DNA from: an uncultured Prevotellaceae bacterium
Lineage (GTDB): Bacteria; Bacteroidota; Bacteroidia; Bacteroidales; Bacteroidaceae
DNA length: 50,006 bases
Assembly (NCBI GenBank): GCA_900321965.1
Contig: ONYA01000017.1
Location: 1 to 50,006, forward strand
Reading direction: 5' to 3'
Shown here in pieces: positions 14,685-24,531 of the stretch. The position numbers were made by a program, and so were the translations under genes. Numbering within the stretch: the stretch's first letter is position 1; each line of letters begins with the position of its first letter. The notes beneath the pieces were generated by a model that made no database searches, was not told where the DNA came from, and saw only the letters and a program-made list of their open reading frames with translations.

Positions 14685-16442
14685 TCAATGCCAGAAGCCG
14701 GGACCGCCACCTGGATTGCCACCCATGCCGTTGCCACCCGTATAGGATGAGAGGGTGACGGAGGTGCCACCACTGACGGTGCCGTCAACGACGGCGAGAC
14801 CGCCGAAGTAAGAGGTGCCGCCACTGACGCTGACACCTGACAGCAACGTAGGCTGCGAGGCAGCGGAGACGACGAGACCTGAGCCACCGCTCGACGGAGT
14901 CTTGAAGGCAAAGGTAGAGTTGCCGACGGACATTGCATACCAGGTATTGGCACTCCACGACGAGGCTTGATAACACGACTGCGTGAGACTGCTGCCATTC
15001 TCTAATCCGCCTACGGCAACAATGGTGCCGCCCGTGACGTAGAGTTTAAAGCCACCCTCGGTATTGGCATCGATGGCCACCTCGGGCGAGCCGGAGCAGA
15101 TGGCATAGACGGTGCCGCCCTTGATGTAGCAGTTGCCGTTGGCGTCGAGACCGTCGTTGTGCTGTCCGTGGGCATATACGGTGCCGCCGCTGATGGTCAT
15201 CGTACTCTTCGAGTTGACGGCGTCGTCGTAAGCATAGGAGGCCACCTCGCCGCCTGTGATGCTGAGTTCCTGCTTCGTCTCGATACCCTCACCGTTGTTT
15301 CCGTTAGTGCGCACCCATATACGGCCGCCGCTGATGGTGATGTTGCCGTCGGCCTTGATGCCCTTGGGCGACGAGGTGTCGTTCCCACTCCTAAATTGTC
15401 CACCCGTGGTGACCACATAGACGCTGCCACCGTTGAAACAGGCCTCACCGTCGACATTGATACCCTTGCCGCCTGAGCCAGTGCTCTTCAGCCAGAGTTC
15501 GCCACCGTTCACGGTCAGCGTCGAGTCGGCCTTGATGCCAGCGGCGCCTTTGGCCTCGTTGTCGTCTGTGTCGTAAACGCCGTCACCCGTGGTCAGAACG
15601 GTGGTACGTCCGCCGTTGACAATGATGTTGCTCTCGCTGTTGATGCCCTTGGCGGCTGCTGCCGACACCTCAACGTTCAGGATGCCGCCATTGATGAAGA
15701 TGCCGTCGTTGGCCTTGATACCGTGATTAGCTGTCGACTTCACGTAGATGTTGTTACCCTTGCTGAAGGCGATGTAGTCAGCCGAGTGGATACCGTTGTT
15801 TGTGTTGCCCGTCACGCTCAGAGATCCGCTACCGTTGAAGAGCAGCTTGCCCTTGCAGTAGAGTGCGCCTTTCTGAGAGCCGCCCGTGCCGTCGGTCAGC
15901 GTGTTAGTGGTGCCGTCAGCCAAGATGACGAAGGCACGCTTGCCACTCAGCAGGCTCAGCGCTGCCGAGTCGGGGTTGGTGATGTTCGCACCGTTGAGCT
16001 TCACGGCATATTTCTTGTCGCCCAAGATGGTCAGTGAACCGTTCGTCGTCGTTCCGCTTACCACATAGCACACTTTCTTTGTCTCCCCGTGGTTGGCCGT
16101 CACATGACCGCCGTTAACCGTCACCTCGACGCCGTTCTCCGTCTTCGACACGGGGGCTGACAGGTCGATACTGACCACGGTCGTAAACTCGTTGTTCTCT
16201 AACGCGTCTTCCTCATCGGGGAAATAGGCGTCAGCACACTCCGCCGGTTCATCACCCTCTGCGTTCAAGACAACGTTAAACGAAGCAAGCTCACCCGTCG
16301 TCGACGAATTGCCGCCACTGGTCTGTATGCCGCTGTTCCAACTGTTGTTGCTACTATATTCCTCGAACGGGTCTTCTGCCGAGCAGCAGGTCATCACTGC
16401 TATGGATGCTGTGAGCACTGATAAAATAAAAAGTTTCTTCAT
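14685..16442 (-). CDS. Carbohydrate-binding (Cthe_2159-like) beta-helix lipoprotein
   Basis: 585 residues. Lipoprotein signal ending AVMTCC. From about residue 95 on the protein is a chain of GGxxxVxxxGDxGIxxxx repeats (for example INGGILNVEVSAAAAKGINS, VNGGELWLKSTGSGGKGIN, SGGTVYAHGQHNDGLDANGN), the signature of the Cthe_2159 family whose founder is a calcium-dependent beta-helix binding acidic polysaccharides/cellulose. The C-terminus is Gly-rich with GGNGMGGNPGGG. Probably surface-exposed and linked to plant or dietary glycan binding. Two adjacent ATGs (16445, 16442) are possible. It starts the two-gene unit with the next lipoprotein. Confidence 0.85.
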   Translation of the reverse strand: MKKLFILSVLTASIAVMTCCSAEDPFEEYSSNNSWNSGIQTSGGNSSTTGELASFNVVLNAEGDEPAECADAYFPDEEDALENNEFTTVVSIDLSAPVSKTENGVEVTVNGGHVTANHGETKKVCYVVSGTTTNGSLTILGDKKYAVKLNGANITNPDSAALSLLSGKRAFVILADGTTNTLTDGTGGSQKGALYCKGKLLFNGSGSLSVTGNTNNGIHSADYIAFSKGNNIYVKSTANHGIKANDGIFINGGILNVEVSAAAAKGINSESNIIVNGGRTTVLTTGDGVYDTDDNEAKGAAGIKADSTLTVNGGELWLKSTGSGGKGINVDGEACFNGGSVYVVTTGGQFRSGNDTSSPKGIKADGNITISGGRIWVRTNGNNGEGIETKQELSITGGEVASYAYDDAVNSKSTMTISGGTVYAHGQHNDGLDANGNCYIKGGTVYAICSGSPEVAIDANTEGGFKLYVTGGTIVAVGGLENGSSLTQSCYQASSWSANTWYAMSVGNSTFAFKTPSSGGSGLVVSAASQPTLLSGVSVSGGTSYFGGLAVVDGTVSGGTSVTLSSYTGGNGMGGNPGGGPGFWH

Positions 16443-16473
16443 CATTTTGAGTTGTAGTTTGAATTTGACGGCA

Positions 16474-16481
16474 CAAAGATA
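16474..16481 (-). promoter_or_regulatory. Promoter of the Cthe_2159-like gene
   Basis: TATCTTTG on the minus strand, about 30 nt before the start codon. Confidence 0.6.
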
Positions 16482-16547
16482 TAAAAAAGAAAGGGTGCCC
16501 GCAATTTATTTCAGCGAACCACCCTTTTAAATCAACGAATCACAAGG

Positions 16548-16580
16548 AAAAGGCCGGAAGCGTTGCGCTTCCAGCCTTTT
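16548..16580. terminator. Strong bidirectional terminator
   Basis: AAAAGGC/GCCTTTT outer and GGAAGCG/CGCTTCC inner stems (16548-16562 with 16566-16580), one mismatch, 3-nt loop. On the minus strand it ends the truncated gene at 16603. Confidence 0.85.
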
Positions 16581-16602
16581 CTACTTGATTGTCTCTGTTG
16601 AC

Positions 16603-16872
16603 TTATTTGAAGTTGTTGTATCTGGGACCGCATGTCCTCTGGAAGTAGATGACGATGTAGCGGCGGACGAGCTCTACGTAGTTGGCGTCGGCGGCCTTCT
16701 TTTCTCCGTATTTCTTGATGGCTACCTCATGGATGTTGTCAACGGCACGCTGGAACTTTTTGGCGTCTAAGCGCTTGGCCTTCTCCACCTCGGGGTATTT
16801 CTGGATGGCCTGATCGAGTGCCTGATAGAAGGCGACGTCGCGATATTCAACGACCTGCCGTCTGGGCGCCCA
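16603..16872 (-). pseudogene. Truncated small protein gene, 5' end replaced by a palindrome
   Basis: An open frame with coding-like composition ends at 16603 and reads QVVEYRDVAFYQALDQAIQ, then a lysine-rich helical stretch, VELVRRYIVIYF and ends RTCGPRYNNFK. There is no ATG; the only start-like codon inside is GTG at 16788, in the middle of a helix, giving 61 residues. Just upstream the frame runs into a 17-bp perfect inverted repeat and a stop. I read it as the C-terminal remnant of an older gene whose 5' end was lost to the palindromic element. The family is not recognised. It is followed by a terminator. Confidence 0.45.
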
Positions 16873-16937
16873 GACAACAAGGACAACTTTTTTTATCGCT
16901 ACCAGCAGCGACTGTTGTCTAAGTTGTCCTTGTTGTC
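16873..16937. repeat. 17-bp perfect inverted repeat
   Basis: Arms 16873-16889 and 16921-16937 (GACAACAAGGACAACTT and its complement) with a 31-nt loop. The T run and its location do not look like an ordinary terminator of rubrerythrin, whose stop is 19 bp to the right, though it could act as one. Confidence 0.85.
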
Positions 16938-16955
16938 GTTATAAAAAAGAAAAAA

Positions 16956-17513
16956 TTACTTGCCGAAATAGCGCTTCAGCAGTCCGGCGAAGCCAGCACC
17001 GTGACGAGCCTCATCCTTAGCCATCTCGTGAACGGTGTCGTGGATGGCATCGAAGCCAGCAGCCTTAGCGTTCTTGGCGATGCGGAACTTATCCTCGCAA
17101 GCACCAGCCTCAGCAGCAGCACGCTTCTCCAAATTGGTCTTCGTATCCCATACGACCTCGCCCAACAGTTCAGCAAAGCGTGAAGCGTGGTCGGCCTCCT
17201 CGAAAGCATAGCGCTTGAAGGCCTCGGCAATTTCGGGATAGCCCTCGCGATCGGCCTGACGCGCCATAGCCAGATACATACCTACCTCGCCGCACTCGCC
17301 GTTGAAGTGGTTGCGCAGGTCGTTAATCATCTCCTCGCTGACGCCCTCGGGCTTGCCGTCACCAATACGGTGAACAGTAGCATAGGTGGTCTCACCCTCG
17401 TCCTTCAGTTCAGAGAACTTTGAGGCAGGAGCCTTACAGATGGGGCACTTCTCGGGAGCAGCATCGCCTTCGTAGATATATCCACAAACGGCGCAGATAA
17501 ACTTTTTCTTCAT
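16956..17513 (-). CDS. rbr: Rubredoxin-rubrerythrin fusion (reverse rubrerythrin type)
   Basis: 185 residues with the rubredoxin-like iron centre at the N-terminus ([10 protein letters not shown]...CPICKAP, four Cys) and the four-helix diiron domain after it ([35 protein letters not shown]). This order, opposite to classical rubrerythrin, is that of reverse rubrerythrins, which reduce hydrogen peroxide with electrons from NAD(P)H via a reductase and protect anaerobes from oxygen. Cytoplasmic, single-gene unit with its own promoter at 17561-17554. Confidence 0.93.
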   Translation of the reverse strand: MKKKFICAVCGYIYEGDAAPEKCPICKAPASKFSELKDEGETTYATVHRIGDGKPEGVSEEMINDLRNHFNGECGEVGMYLAMARQADREGYPEIAEAFKRYAFEEADHASRFAELLGEVVWDTKTNLEKRAAAEAGACEDKFRIAKNAKAAGFDAIHDTVHEMAKDEARHGAGFAGLLKRYFGK

Positions 17514-17553
17514 AAATGTGATTGTATTTGGTTAGTTTGAAAAATTGTTTTCG

Positions 17554-17561
17554 CAAAGATA
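17554..17561 (-). promoter_or_regulatory. Promoter of rubrerythrin gene
   Basis: TATCTTTG on the minus strand, 40 nt upstream of the start codon. Confidence 0.65.
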
Positions 17562-17631
17562 CGGAGAAAAAACCAAACGTGCAAATTTTGACGGACAAAG
17601 TTTTCAAATTTATACGCCGTCTAAACCAATC

Positions 17632-17661
17632 ACGGGCTCCCGATTCACATCGGAAGCCCGT
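17632..17661 (-). terminator. Hairpin downstream of galE
   Basis: ACGGGCT/AGCCCGT and CGAT/ATCG stems (17632-17644 with 17649-17661). It separates galE from rubrerythrin; the T tract is weak. Confidence 0.6.
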
Positions 17662-17722
17662 CACAACACAAACACAAAAAACAGTCAGGTTTCTTCCCGA
17701 CCGTATGGGGATTACGACTGGA

Positions 17723-18763
17723 CTACTGGATGCCGTCCTCGCGCAGTTTCTGCTGCCACTTCCAAGCCGACTTCAGCACCTCGTCGGTAGGCGTCTCTGC
17801 CTTCCAACCCAGCACCTCGTTAGCCTTGGTGACGTCGCCCCAGACCTGCTCGATATCGCCTTCGCGACGAGGAGCGTACGTCCAGTTCAGCTTGACGCCA
17901 GTAGCCTTCTCGAAACCTTCGACAACCTCTAAGGTCGACAGACCGCGTCCTGTACCGATGTTGAATACCTCAACGGCATCGGTATCAGGATTGTCGAGCA
18001 CGCGCTCCATAGCCTTCACGTGAGCCTTTGCCAGGTCAACGACATAGATGTAGTCGCGGATGCAGGTGTGGTCGGGCGTACTGTAGTCATTGCCGAAGAT
18101 CTTCAGCTGGCCACGAATGCCAATAGCCGTCTGAGTGACAAAGGGGATGAGGTTCATGGGCACACCGTTGGGCAGTTCGCCGATGAGAGCCGTAGGATGG
18201 GCGCCAATAGGATTGAAATAGCGCAGGATTACCGACTTGATGGGGGCACCAGAGTGGATATAGTCCTGAATGATCTCCTCGTTAATCTGTTTCGTATTGC
18301 CGTAGGGCGACATAGCCTTCTGGATAGGAGCATTCTCCGTGACAGGCAGGTTCTCCTGTGAAGGCTGACCATAGACGGTACATGACGACGAGAAGATGAT
18401 GCCCTTGACATCGTACTTCGGCATCAGCTCCAGCAGATTGATGAGCGACGTCAGATTGTTACGATAGTAGAGCAGCGGTTTCTCCACCGACTCACCCACC
18501 GCTTTCGAAGCAGCAAAGTGGATGATGCCCTCAATCTTCGGATATTTTTTGAACACAGCCTCCAAGGCTTCCATATCGCAGCAATCGACCTTCTCGAAAG
18601 CAGGACGTACGCCTGTTATCTTCTCGATGCCGTCAACGACATTGGCGTTCGAGTTTGAGAGATTGTCAATAATGACCACTTCGTAGCCTGCCTGCTGCAG
18701 TTCTACCGTTGTGTGGCTGCCGATAAAGCCCGTGCCACCAGTAACAAGGATTGTCTGTTTCAT
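17723..18763 (-). CDS. galE: UDP-glucose 4-epimerase
   Basis: 346 residues. Short-chain dehydrogenase fold with the NAD-binding TGGTGFIGSHT at residues 8-18, catalytic Ser in FSSSCTVYG and the YxxxK pair in YGNTK (about 152-156). Interconverts UDP-glucose and UDP-galactose in the cytoplasm. The start at 18763 (MKQTILVTGGTG) is chosen because the TACTTTTG promoter lies between it and the more distal Met at 18808. It follows the glgP terminator, so it is a separate unit from the glycogen genes. Confidence 0.96.
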   Translation of the reverse strand: MKQTILVTGGTGFIGSHTTVELQQAGYEVVIIDNLSNSNANVVDGIEKITGVRPAFEKVDCCDMEALEAVFKKYPKIEGIIHFAASKAVGESVEKPLLYYRNNLTSLINLLELMPKYDVKGIIFSSSCTVYGQPSQENLPVTENAPIQKAMSPYGNTKQINEEIIQDYIHSGAPIKSVILRYFNPIGAHPTALIGELPNGVPMNLIPFVTQTAIGIRGQLKIFGNDYSTPDHTCIRDYIYVVDLAKAHVKAMERVLDNPDTDAVEVFNIGTGRGLSTLEVVEGFEKATGVKLNWTYAPRREGDIEQVWGDVTKANEVLGWKAETPTDEVLKSAWKWQQKLREDGIQ

Positions 18764-18797
18764 TATAGCTATAATTAGATTATGTCTTTCGATGTTG

Positions 18798-18805
18798 CAA
18801 AAGTA
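18798..18805 (-). promoter_or_regulatory. Promoter of galE
   Basis: TACTTTTG on the minus strand, 34 nt before the start, immediately after the glgP terminator. Confidence 0.65.
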
Positions 18806-18813
18806 CACAAAAA

Positions 18814-18838
18814 AGCCGAAAGTGCAAAACTTTCGGCT
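18814..18838 (-). terminator. Terminator of the glycogen operon
   Basis: AGCCGAAAG/CTTTCGGCT hairpin with a 7-nt loop followed on the minus strand by a T run. Confidence 0.85.
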
Positions 18839-18865
18839 AATTTATTTAGGAAATCTAGAAAAAGA

Positions 18866-21439
18866 TTATGCGAAGGGCAGTGCGAGCCACTTGACGTAGC
18901 AGAAGTCCTGGCGGTGAGGCAGCAGGGCGTTCTTCGGATACATACGGATGGCACTCTTGTACTGTCCGGCCTGCTTGGGCGAGTGTACAGCCTCGAAGGT
19001 GTAGTTATTACCCTCTTTCTTCACCATCTTCAGCGGCTCGATAGAGAAGACATGCTCCTCGCCGTTCGAGTCGGTATAGACGTTGACCTTCTCAAGGGCA
19101 ACAGCATCTTCAAGACCCTGCTCGTTGATGACGTAGCGCAAAGTGTACTCCTCACCCGTGAGGTGCTGGCCATTGGAAGGTGCTGTAGACTCAGCAGAGA
19201 CGACGCTGATGGCATCCCAGCGCTCAGCGACGGTTTCCTTCCACAGGGCGATGTCCTTTGCCAGCTTGTAGTTGTTGGCTGCAATCTCCTTGAAACGCTT
19301 AGCCTGCTTCTCATAGAACTTGCTATAGTAGTCGTCCAGCTGACGCTTCATCGTGTAGTGGGGAGCAATCTGGGCGATAGAGTTCTTGACGACCTTAATC
19401 CAACCCTCGGAGAGACCCTTCTCGTTCTTGTCATAGTAGAGAGGTACAATCTCCTGTTCGAGCAGTCCGTAGATGGTGGCTGCGTCGAGCTGGTCCTGAT
19501 AGCCCTGATTCTGGTAGGTGCGCTTCTCGGTGAGTGCCCATCCGGCACCCTCGCGATAGCCTTCCAGCCACCAACCGTCCTTGACGGAGAGGTTGACGAC
19601 ACCGTTCATCTCGGCCTTCTCGCCTGATGTACCAGAAGCCTCGAGAGGACGCGTCGGGGTGTTCATCCAGATGTCGACACCCGAGACGAGACGACGAGCC
19701 AGCAGGAAATCGTAGTCTTCGAGGAAGATGATCTTACCCTGGAACTCCTCCATCTGCGAAATCTCGAAGATGCGCTTGATGAGTCCCTGTCCGGCACCGT
19801 CGGCGGGGTGAGCCTTACCGGCAAAGAGGAAGATGACGGGACGCTCGGGATTGTTGACGATCTTGCTGAGACGGTTGAGGTCGGTGAACAGCAGATGAGC
19901 GCGCTTATAGGTTGCGAAACGGCGGCAGAAGCCGATGACCAGAGCGTTGGGATTGAAGCGCTCGAGGAGCTTCACCACACGTGAGGGATCGTTCTGGTTC
20001 TTCAGCCAAGTCTCACGGAACTGCACCTTGATATAGTCGAAGAGCTTCTTCTTCAATGCCATACGAGTAGCCCAGATTTCCTCGTCGGGACAGTTATAGA
20101 TGCCGTGCCAGATTTCTTCGTTCGACTGGTCGCTCATGAACTTCTTGTCAAAGTACTTACCGTAGAGCTGACGCCACTCGGCAGCTGCCCATGTGGGGAA
20201 GTGAACGCCGTTGGTGACATAGCCGACGTGGTTCTCTTCGGGATAATAGCCGTTCCAGATGCCAGCGAACATCTTCTGGCTGACCCAGCCGTGGAGCTTC
20301 GACACGCCATTCACCTCCTGACAGGTGTTGCAGGCGAAGGTTGACATACAGAACTTCTCGCCCTTGTCGTCGGGATTGGTGCGGCCCATACCAATGAACT
20401 CGTCCCAAGTGATGCCGAGCTTCTGGGGATAGCTGCCCATATACTTGCCAAAGAGACCCTCGTCGAAGTAGTCGTGACCAGCGGGAACAGGGGTGTGGAC
20501 AGTATAGAGGCCGCTGGCACGCACCAGCTCAAGAGCCTGGTTGAACGTCAGGCCTTCTTCAATATAGTCGCACAGACGCTGCAGGTTACAGAGAGCAGCG
20601 TGACCCTCGTTGCAATGATAGATATCTTTCTTGATGCCGAGTTTCTTCAGCAGCAGCATACCACCGATACCAAGCAGGATTTCCTGCTTCAGACGGTTCT
20701 CCCAGTCGCCGCCATAAAGGCTGTGGGTGATGGGCCTGTCGAAATCGGAGTTCATCTCGTTATCGGTGTCGAGCAGATAGAGCTTCACACGACCGACATT
20801 CACACGCCATACGTAAGCGTGAACCATATAGTTGGTGTAAGGAACGTCGATCACTAAAGGATTACCGTCCAGGTCGAGCTGACGCTCGATAGGCAGCGAA
20901 CCGAAGTTCTGAGTCTCGTAGTTGGCAATCTGCTGGCCATCCATCGACAGGCTCTGAGTGAAGTAGCCGAAACGATAGAGGAAACCAACGGCACACATGT
21001 CGACGTTAGAGTCGCTGGCCTCCTTCACGTAGTCGCCAGCCAGCATGCCCAGACCGCCAGAATAAATCTTCAAGGCCGAGTGTATACCATACTCCATACA
21101 GAAGTAGGCAACAGACGGGCGCTTGGCATCGGGCTTCACGCTCATGTACTTCTGGAACGAAGCATAGACGTCCTTGATGCGCTTCATCAAGTCCTTGTCC
21201 TTCAAGATTTCTTCCTTACGGGCAAAAGTCAGACGTTCCAACAGCATAACAGGGTTATGCTTTACGTCATGATAAATCTCAGGATCCAGGTCGCGGAACA
21301 AGTCGCGAGCCTCAAAATTCCACACCCACCAGAGGTTGTGTGCAATCTCGTCCAAACACTTCAACTGCTCAGGAAGGCTCGACTTCACGGTCAGCACTTT
21401 CCACTGAGGAGCATTTGCATAATCTGCTTTAATCTTCAT
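18866..21439 (-). CDS. glgP: Alpha-glucan (glycogen/maltodextrin) phosphorylase
   Basis: 857 residues, the shorter GT35 type found in many bacteria. It begins with the DUF3417-like N-terminal segment ([14 protein letters not shown]), then ACGGLGML-equivalent [24 protein letters not shown], and the pyridoxal phosphate region [15 protein letters not shown]. Cleaves alpha-1,4 glucan ends to glucose 1-phosphate. The gene lies 13 bp downstream of a glycogen synthase, so synthesis and breakdown enzymes are co-transcribed. Confidence 0.95.
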   Translation of the reverse strand: MKIKADYANAPQWKVLTVKSSLPEQLKCLDEIAHNLWWVWNFEARDLFRDLDPEIYHDVKHNPVMLLERLTFARKEEILKDKDLMKRIKDVYASFQKYMSVKPDAKRPSVAYFCMEYGIHSALKIYSGGLGMLAGDYVKEASDSNVDMCAVGFLYRFGYFTQSLSMDGQQIANYETQNFGSLPIERQLDLDGNPLVIDVPYTNYMVHAYVWRVNVGRVKLYLLDTDNEMNSDFDRPITHSLYGGDWENRLKQEILLGIGGMLLLKKLGIKKDIYHCNEGHAALCNLQRLCDYIEEGLTFNQALELVRASGLYTVHTPVPAGHDYFDEGLFGKYMGSYPQKLGITWDEFIGMGRTNPDDKGEKFCMSTFACNTCQEVNGVSKLHGWVSQKMFAGIWNGYYPEENHVGYVTNGVHFPTWAAAEWRQLYGKYFDKKFMSDQSNEEIWHGIYNCPDEEIWATRMALKKKLFDYIKVQFRETWLKNQNDPSRVVKLLERFNPNALVIGFCRRFATYKRAHLLFTDLNRLSKIVNNPERPVIFLFAGKAHPADGAGQGLIKRIFEISQMEEFQGKIIFLEDYDFLLARRLVSGVDIWMNTPTRPLEASGTSGEKAEMNGVVNLSVKDGWWLEGYREGAGWALTEKRTYQNQGYQDQLDAATIYGLLEQEIVPLYYDKNEKGLSEGWIKVVKNSIAQIAPHYTMKRQLDDYYSKFYEKQAKRFKEIAANNYKLAKDIALWKETVAERWDAISVVSAESTAPSNGQHLTGEEYTLRYVINEQGLEDAVALEKVNVYTDSNGEEHVFSIEPLKMVKKEGNNYTFEAVHSPKQAGQYKSAIRMYPKNALLPHRQDFCYVKWLALPFA

Positions 21440-21452
21440 ACCTTAAAAATTA

Positions 21453-23120
21453 TTATGATTTTACTTGTTTTCGTTCTTCTGCCTTACGAAGCGCAATATC
21501 GTAAGCCTCATCATAGTACTTGATGAACTCACTCCATAAGGCTTTCTTTGACAAGGCATCAGCCTTCTTACGGCAGGCCTCCACCTCCTTTGCTGTCATA
21601 GCCGAGAAGCTGGCGACAGCATCCTTGATGGCATCAGCCACCTCAGAATAGTTATAATCGGTGCGGTGTATCACCTTGACACCGTCCTCCAACTCACCGT
21701 AATGACCGAACACGCCATTAGCCCACAGGCCGAAACCTGCCAGGTCGGTGGTGATACAGGGCACTTTGAAGGCAACAGCCTCTAACGGCGTATAGCCCCA
21801 CGGTTCGTAGTAGGAAGGATAGACGCAGAGATCATTGCCAAGCACCACGTCGTAATAGGTCATATTGACAATGCCATCAGTGCCATCCAAATAACACGGC
21901 AGGAAGATGACTTTCACCTGCTCGTCCTTACGGTTGTGCATGTCATAATACTTCATCATGCTCAACACGTTGTCGTGGCTCATATTGTGGAGCCAGTGGG
22001 TCACCTGCGGCACTTCCAATGGTTCAGTGAACGTTTTGGGTCCCGCAAGTCGTTCCTGCAAGTCTTTACGCGGCTCGCCGACCCAACCAGGCACTTCGAT
22101 GAAAGCCAGAACCTTCTTCTTCAAATCCTTGTCGCGGAGCAGACGGTTCATTGCCTCCACAAACACATCAATACCTTTATTCCTAAACTCATAACGTCCT
22201 GAAGTCGAGACTATTAATGTATCATCATCAAGTTTTTCTCCAAGCAATGCGTTAGCCACATCCAACAGACGACGGCGGGCAGCCTTGCGCTTCTTAGTAA
22301 ACGTTGCTCCCTTCGGCACAAAACTATTATCGAAACCGTTAGGCAACACCACATCGACAGGCTTGTCGAGCAACTCGACACACTCACGGGCCGTTATATC
22401 ACTGACTGTCGTAAAGCAGTCTACATAGAAAGCTGTCTGTTTCTCAATAGAGTGCTTCGACTCCATATTCAGCTCGCCAGCCATCTGGTCACCATTATAA
22501 GCAAACAGATAGTCGTAGAGGGGTTTCTGGTTACCAGCAATGGAGCGACCGATACTCGTAGCATGAGTCGTAAAGACTGTACCTATCTGCGGCAGCTTGT
22601 TGTTGATGTAAAGAGCGCCAAGACCACACATCCATTCATTGGCATGATAGACGACCTTTTTCTGCTCATCTAAATAATGCTTGTAGAAACTCTCAACAAC
22701 CAAGGCTGCGGCATACGAGAACATCGATGCCTCATCATAGTCGCCATATGCGTGGAGGGAGTCTACCTGATAGTGCTCCCACAGCCAAGCGTAGATATCA
22801 TTCTTCTGCTTGAAGTACGGCTGGAAGTCAACAAGAATCGCGATAGGTTCGCCGGGAACCGTCCAGCGCCCAACCCTAACAAGAAGCCCCATCTCCTTAG
22901 CCCCCCACTGCCAATCAGCAAACAGAGACTTGTCCTCTTTGAAATAGGGACTTTCCTTTTCCTTCCAAAAATCAGGACCGATGAAAATGATACGATCCTG
23001 CATCCTGTCTTGCAATGTCTTTGCTCGAGACGAAAGAACGGTATAGATACCGCCGACTTTATTACACACCTCCCAACTCGACTCAAAGATATAGTCAGGC
23101 GTTAAATGCTTATTTCCCAT
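21453..23120 (-). CDS. Glycogen synthase, GT3-like
   Basis: 555 residues. The N-terminus FESSWEVCNKVGGIYTVLSSRA is that of the animal/fungal-type GT3 glycogen synthases rather than the bacterial GlgA (GT5) motif KxGGL. Further: HEWMCG-like HANEWMCGLGALYI, TTHATSIGR, and the acceptor-end motif PSYYEPWGYTPLEA. It elongates alpha-1,4-glucan from a nucleotide glucose donor (UDP-glucose in characterised GT3 enzymes). Bacteroidetes commonly carry this form. First gene of a two-gene unit with glgP. Confidence 0.9.
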   Translation of the reverse strand: MGNKHLTPDYIFESSWEVCNKVGGIYTVLSSRAKTLQDRMQDRIIFIGPDFWKEKESPYFKEDKSLFADWQWGAKEMGLLVRVGRWTVPGEPIAILVDFQPYFKQKNDIYAWLWEHYQVDSLHAYGDYDEASMFSYAAALVVESFYKHYLDEQKKVVYHANEWMCGLGALYINNKLPQIGTVFTTHATSIGRSIAGNQKPLYDYLFAYNGDQMAGELNMESKHSIEKQTAFYVDCFTTVSDITARECVELLDKPVDVVLPNGFDNSFVPKGATFTKKRKAARRRLLDVANALLGEKLDDDTLIVSTSGRYEFRNKGIDVFVEAMNRLLRDKDLKKKVLAFIEVPGWVGEPRKDLQERLAGPKTFTEPLEVPQVTHWLHNMSHDNVLSMMKYYDMHNRKDEQVKVIFLPCYLDGTDGIVNMTYYDVVLGNDLCVYPSYYEPWGYTPLEAVAFKVPCITTDLAGFGLWANGVFGHYGELEDGVKVIHRTDYNYSEVADAIKDAVASFSAMTAKEVEACRKKADALSKKALWSEFIKYYDEAYDIALRKAEERKQVKS

Positions 23121-23142
23121 TCGTTATAATTATAAACGGCTG

Positions 23143-23150
23143 CAAAGATA
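23143..23150 (-). promoter_or_regulatory. Promoter of the glycogen operon
   Basis: TATCTTTG on the minus strand, 22 nt before the GT3 start codon; divergent from the promoter at 23227. Confidence 0.65.
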
Positions 23151-23226
23151 CTTAAAAATTTCAAAAACACAGAATGTTTTTTCATATATTTTTGCCACTT
23201 TATCATATTTATTGATTTATATTTAT

Positions 23227-23234
23227 TACCTTTG
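23227..23234 (+). promoter_or_regulatory. Promoter of the 142-residue secreted protein gene
   Basis: TACCTTTG ends 18 nt before the ATG at 23253. Confidence 0.65.
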
Positions 23235-23252
23235 CCACAAAAAATAAAGCAA

Positions 23253-23681
23253 ATGACGATGAAAAAACTGATACTTTCATTAACATCATGCCTAATTTGC
23301 ACACTTTGCCAGGCACAGAGTGACAAGCAGGTTTTCCGCGCTTACCTTTATAATGCAGAATACGAGGTCTTCATGCGTATAGACTTCTACGACGAGTCCG
23401 TCATAGTGCCAGGCAACGAGCTATACGGCCAACTACCAGGATTTCTCGGCAAGAAGAACAACAGCTTCTACTGGCCTATCACCGCAGCAAAGTTGAAAGA
23501 CGAAAGGACGGCAGAACTGAGCCTCATCAACGACTACGGCAGCGAGGATCTGACGGCCACCCTCAAGCAAGAAAACGACTCCGTCTACGTGCTACAGCAG
23601 CTGAAAGGCAGCACACTGAAGGTGCCTAAAAACGGAAAATGGCAGAAGCTACCTAAAACTCTGCCATTCATCCGTAAATAA
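23253..23681 (+). CDS. Small secreted protein of unknown function
   Basis: 142 residues (start 23253; 23259 equally possible). Clear signal peptide MKKLILSLTSCLICTLCQAQ. The mature part has strand-rich segments (YLYNAEYEVFMRIDFYDESVIVPGNELYGQLPG) resembling small Bacteroidales periplasmic proteins, but I do not recognise the family. Own promoter, convergent with the Spy-like gene with only 19 bp between stop codons. Confidence 0.75.
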   Translation: MTMKKLILSLTSCLICTLCQAQSDKQVFRAYLYNAEYEVFMRIDFYDESVIVPGNELYGQLPGFLGKKNNSFYWPITAAKLKDERTAELSLINDYGSEDLTATLKQENDSVYVLQQLKGSTLKVPKNGKWQKLPKTLPFIRK

Positions 23682-23700
23682 ATCTTTTACCGCTAATTCC

Positions 23701-24147
23701 TTACCTCTTCGGTTGAGGTCCATGACCCCATCCGCGCAGCATCTGCCGGTGGAACCGGTCTTCAGCCTTCAGTACATCGTAAAGCTTTGATGCCGAGATG
23801 ACGCTAAGGAACTTGTTGTGATACGTCTGCTGAATACGTTTTAGTTCCAAATCGTATTCATCGCGCTGGCGAATAGCTTTCTCGCACCCCTTTTCATCAG
23901 TAGGTTTCACCTTTGCCAACTGGCGCTGACGCTCAAAGACAGCACGCTGCTTGGCCTGCATCTCCTTGTAGATAGGAAAGAACTTGGCAGCCTCCTGCGG
24001 TGTAAGACAAGCTTCCTTAGTGATAAACTGCTCCAATGCGGCCTGAAACCGCTCAGGCGAGAAGCGTCCTGGCTTCTGCTGACCGTCCTGAGCCGTAACA
24101 ACAATGGCCAAGAGCAGCGAGATGAATATGAATGAGATTTTCTTCAT
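23701..24147 (-). CDS. Spy/CpxP-like periplasmic protein
   Basis: 148 residues with signal peptide (MKKISFIFISLLLAIVVTAQ). The mature chain is almost all charged helix with KEACLTPQEAAKFFPIYKEMQ and RQRDEYDLELKRIQQ, the pattern of LTxxQ/Spy-type envelope chaperones in Bacteroidetes. Last gene of an operon with a sigma factor and anti-sigma-like protein, which suggests an envelope-stress sensor or feedback role, as CpxP has in enterobacteria; that is inference. Confidence 0.65.
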   Translation of the reverse strand: MKKISFIFISLLLAIVVTAQDGQQKPGRFSPERFQAALEQFITKEACLTPQEAAKFFPIYKEMQAKQRAVFERQRQLAKVKPTDEKGCEKAIRQRDEYDLELKRIQQTYHNKFLSVISASKLYDVLKAEDRFHRQMLRGWGHGPQPKR

Positions 24148-24156
24148 AGGCTCTTC

Positions 24157-24501
24157 TTAATATTCGGTAGTTAGACAAGCATAAATGTCGTTGTTGTCGG
24201 CCATTACAAAGTCGGCAGCCTCGTCAATGTAGGAATCCGACATAGTCACGTTGTTGGTAGCAACCGGACGATTGGCTGCGTCATCGGGAGAATAAAGGTA
24301 TACGGCGGCGGTAAACAACACTGCCACGAAGCAGGCAGCAGCATAGAGCCACGGTCGCATCCGTACAACTAAGCTCTGGCGAGGGCTCTCCGGCAACTGC
24401 TGCATCACGTTAGCTGTCAGGTTGTCGAAATAACCATCAGGCACACGGAAAGGATTTTTCCCGCTGAGCTTGCTTTTGATATACTGTTCTTCGTTCATCA
24501 T
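24157..24501 (-). CDS. Anti-sigma-like single-pass membrane protein
   Basis: 114 residues. An N-terminal cytosolic segment (SGKNPFRVPDGYFDNLTANVMQQL) resembles that in Bacteroidetes proteins encoded right after ECF sigma genes; one TM helix (about residues 50-68, PWLYAAACFVAVLFTAAVYLY) and a short acidic periplasmic tail follow. Position 30 bp after the sigma factor gene supports an anti-sigma role. No zinc-binding HxxxCxxC is present, so it is not the classical ZAS type. Confidence 0.65.
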   Translation of the reverse strand: MMNEEQYIKSKLSGKNPFRVPDGYFDNLTANVMQQLPESPRQSLVVRMRPWLYAAACFVAVLFTAAVYLYSPDDAANRPVATNNVTMSDSYIDEAADFVMADNNDIYACLTTEY

Positions 24502-24531
24502 ACTCTATTGACGTTATTAAGTAAGAAAGGT

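Noticed and set aside
18782-19627. 281-codon plus-strand frame opposite glgP
   Set aside because: Antisense shadow of the phosphorylase C-terminus.
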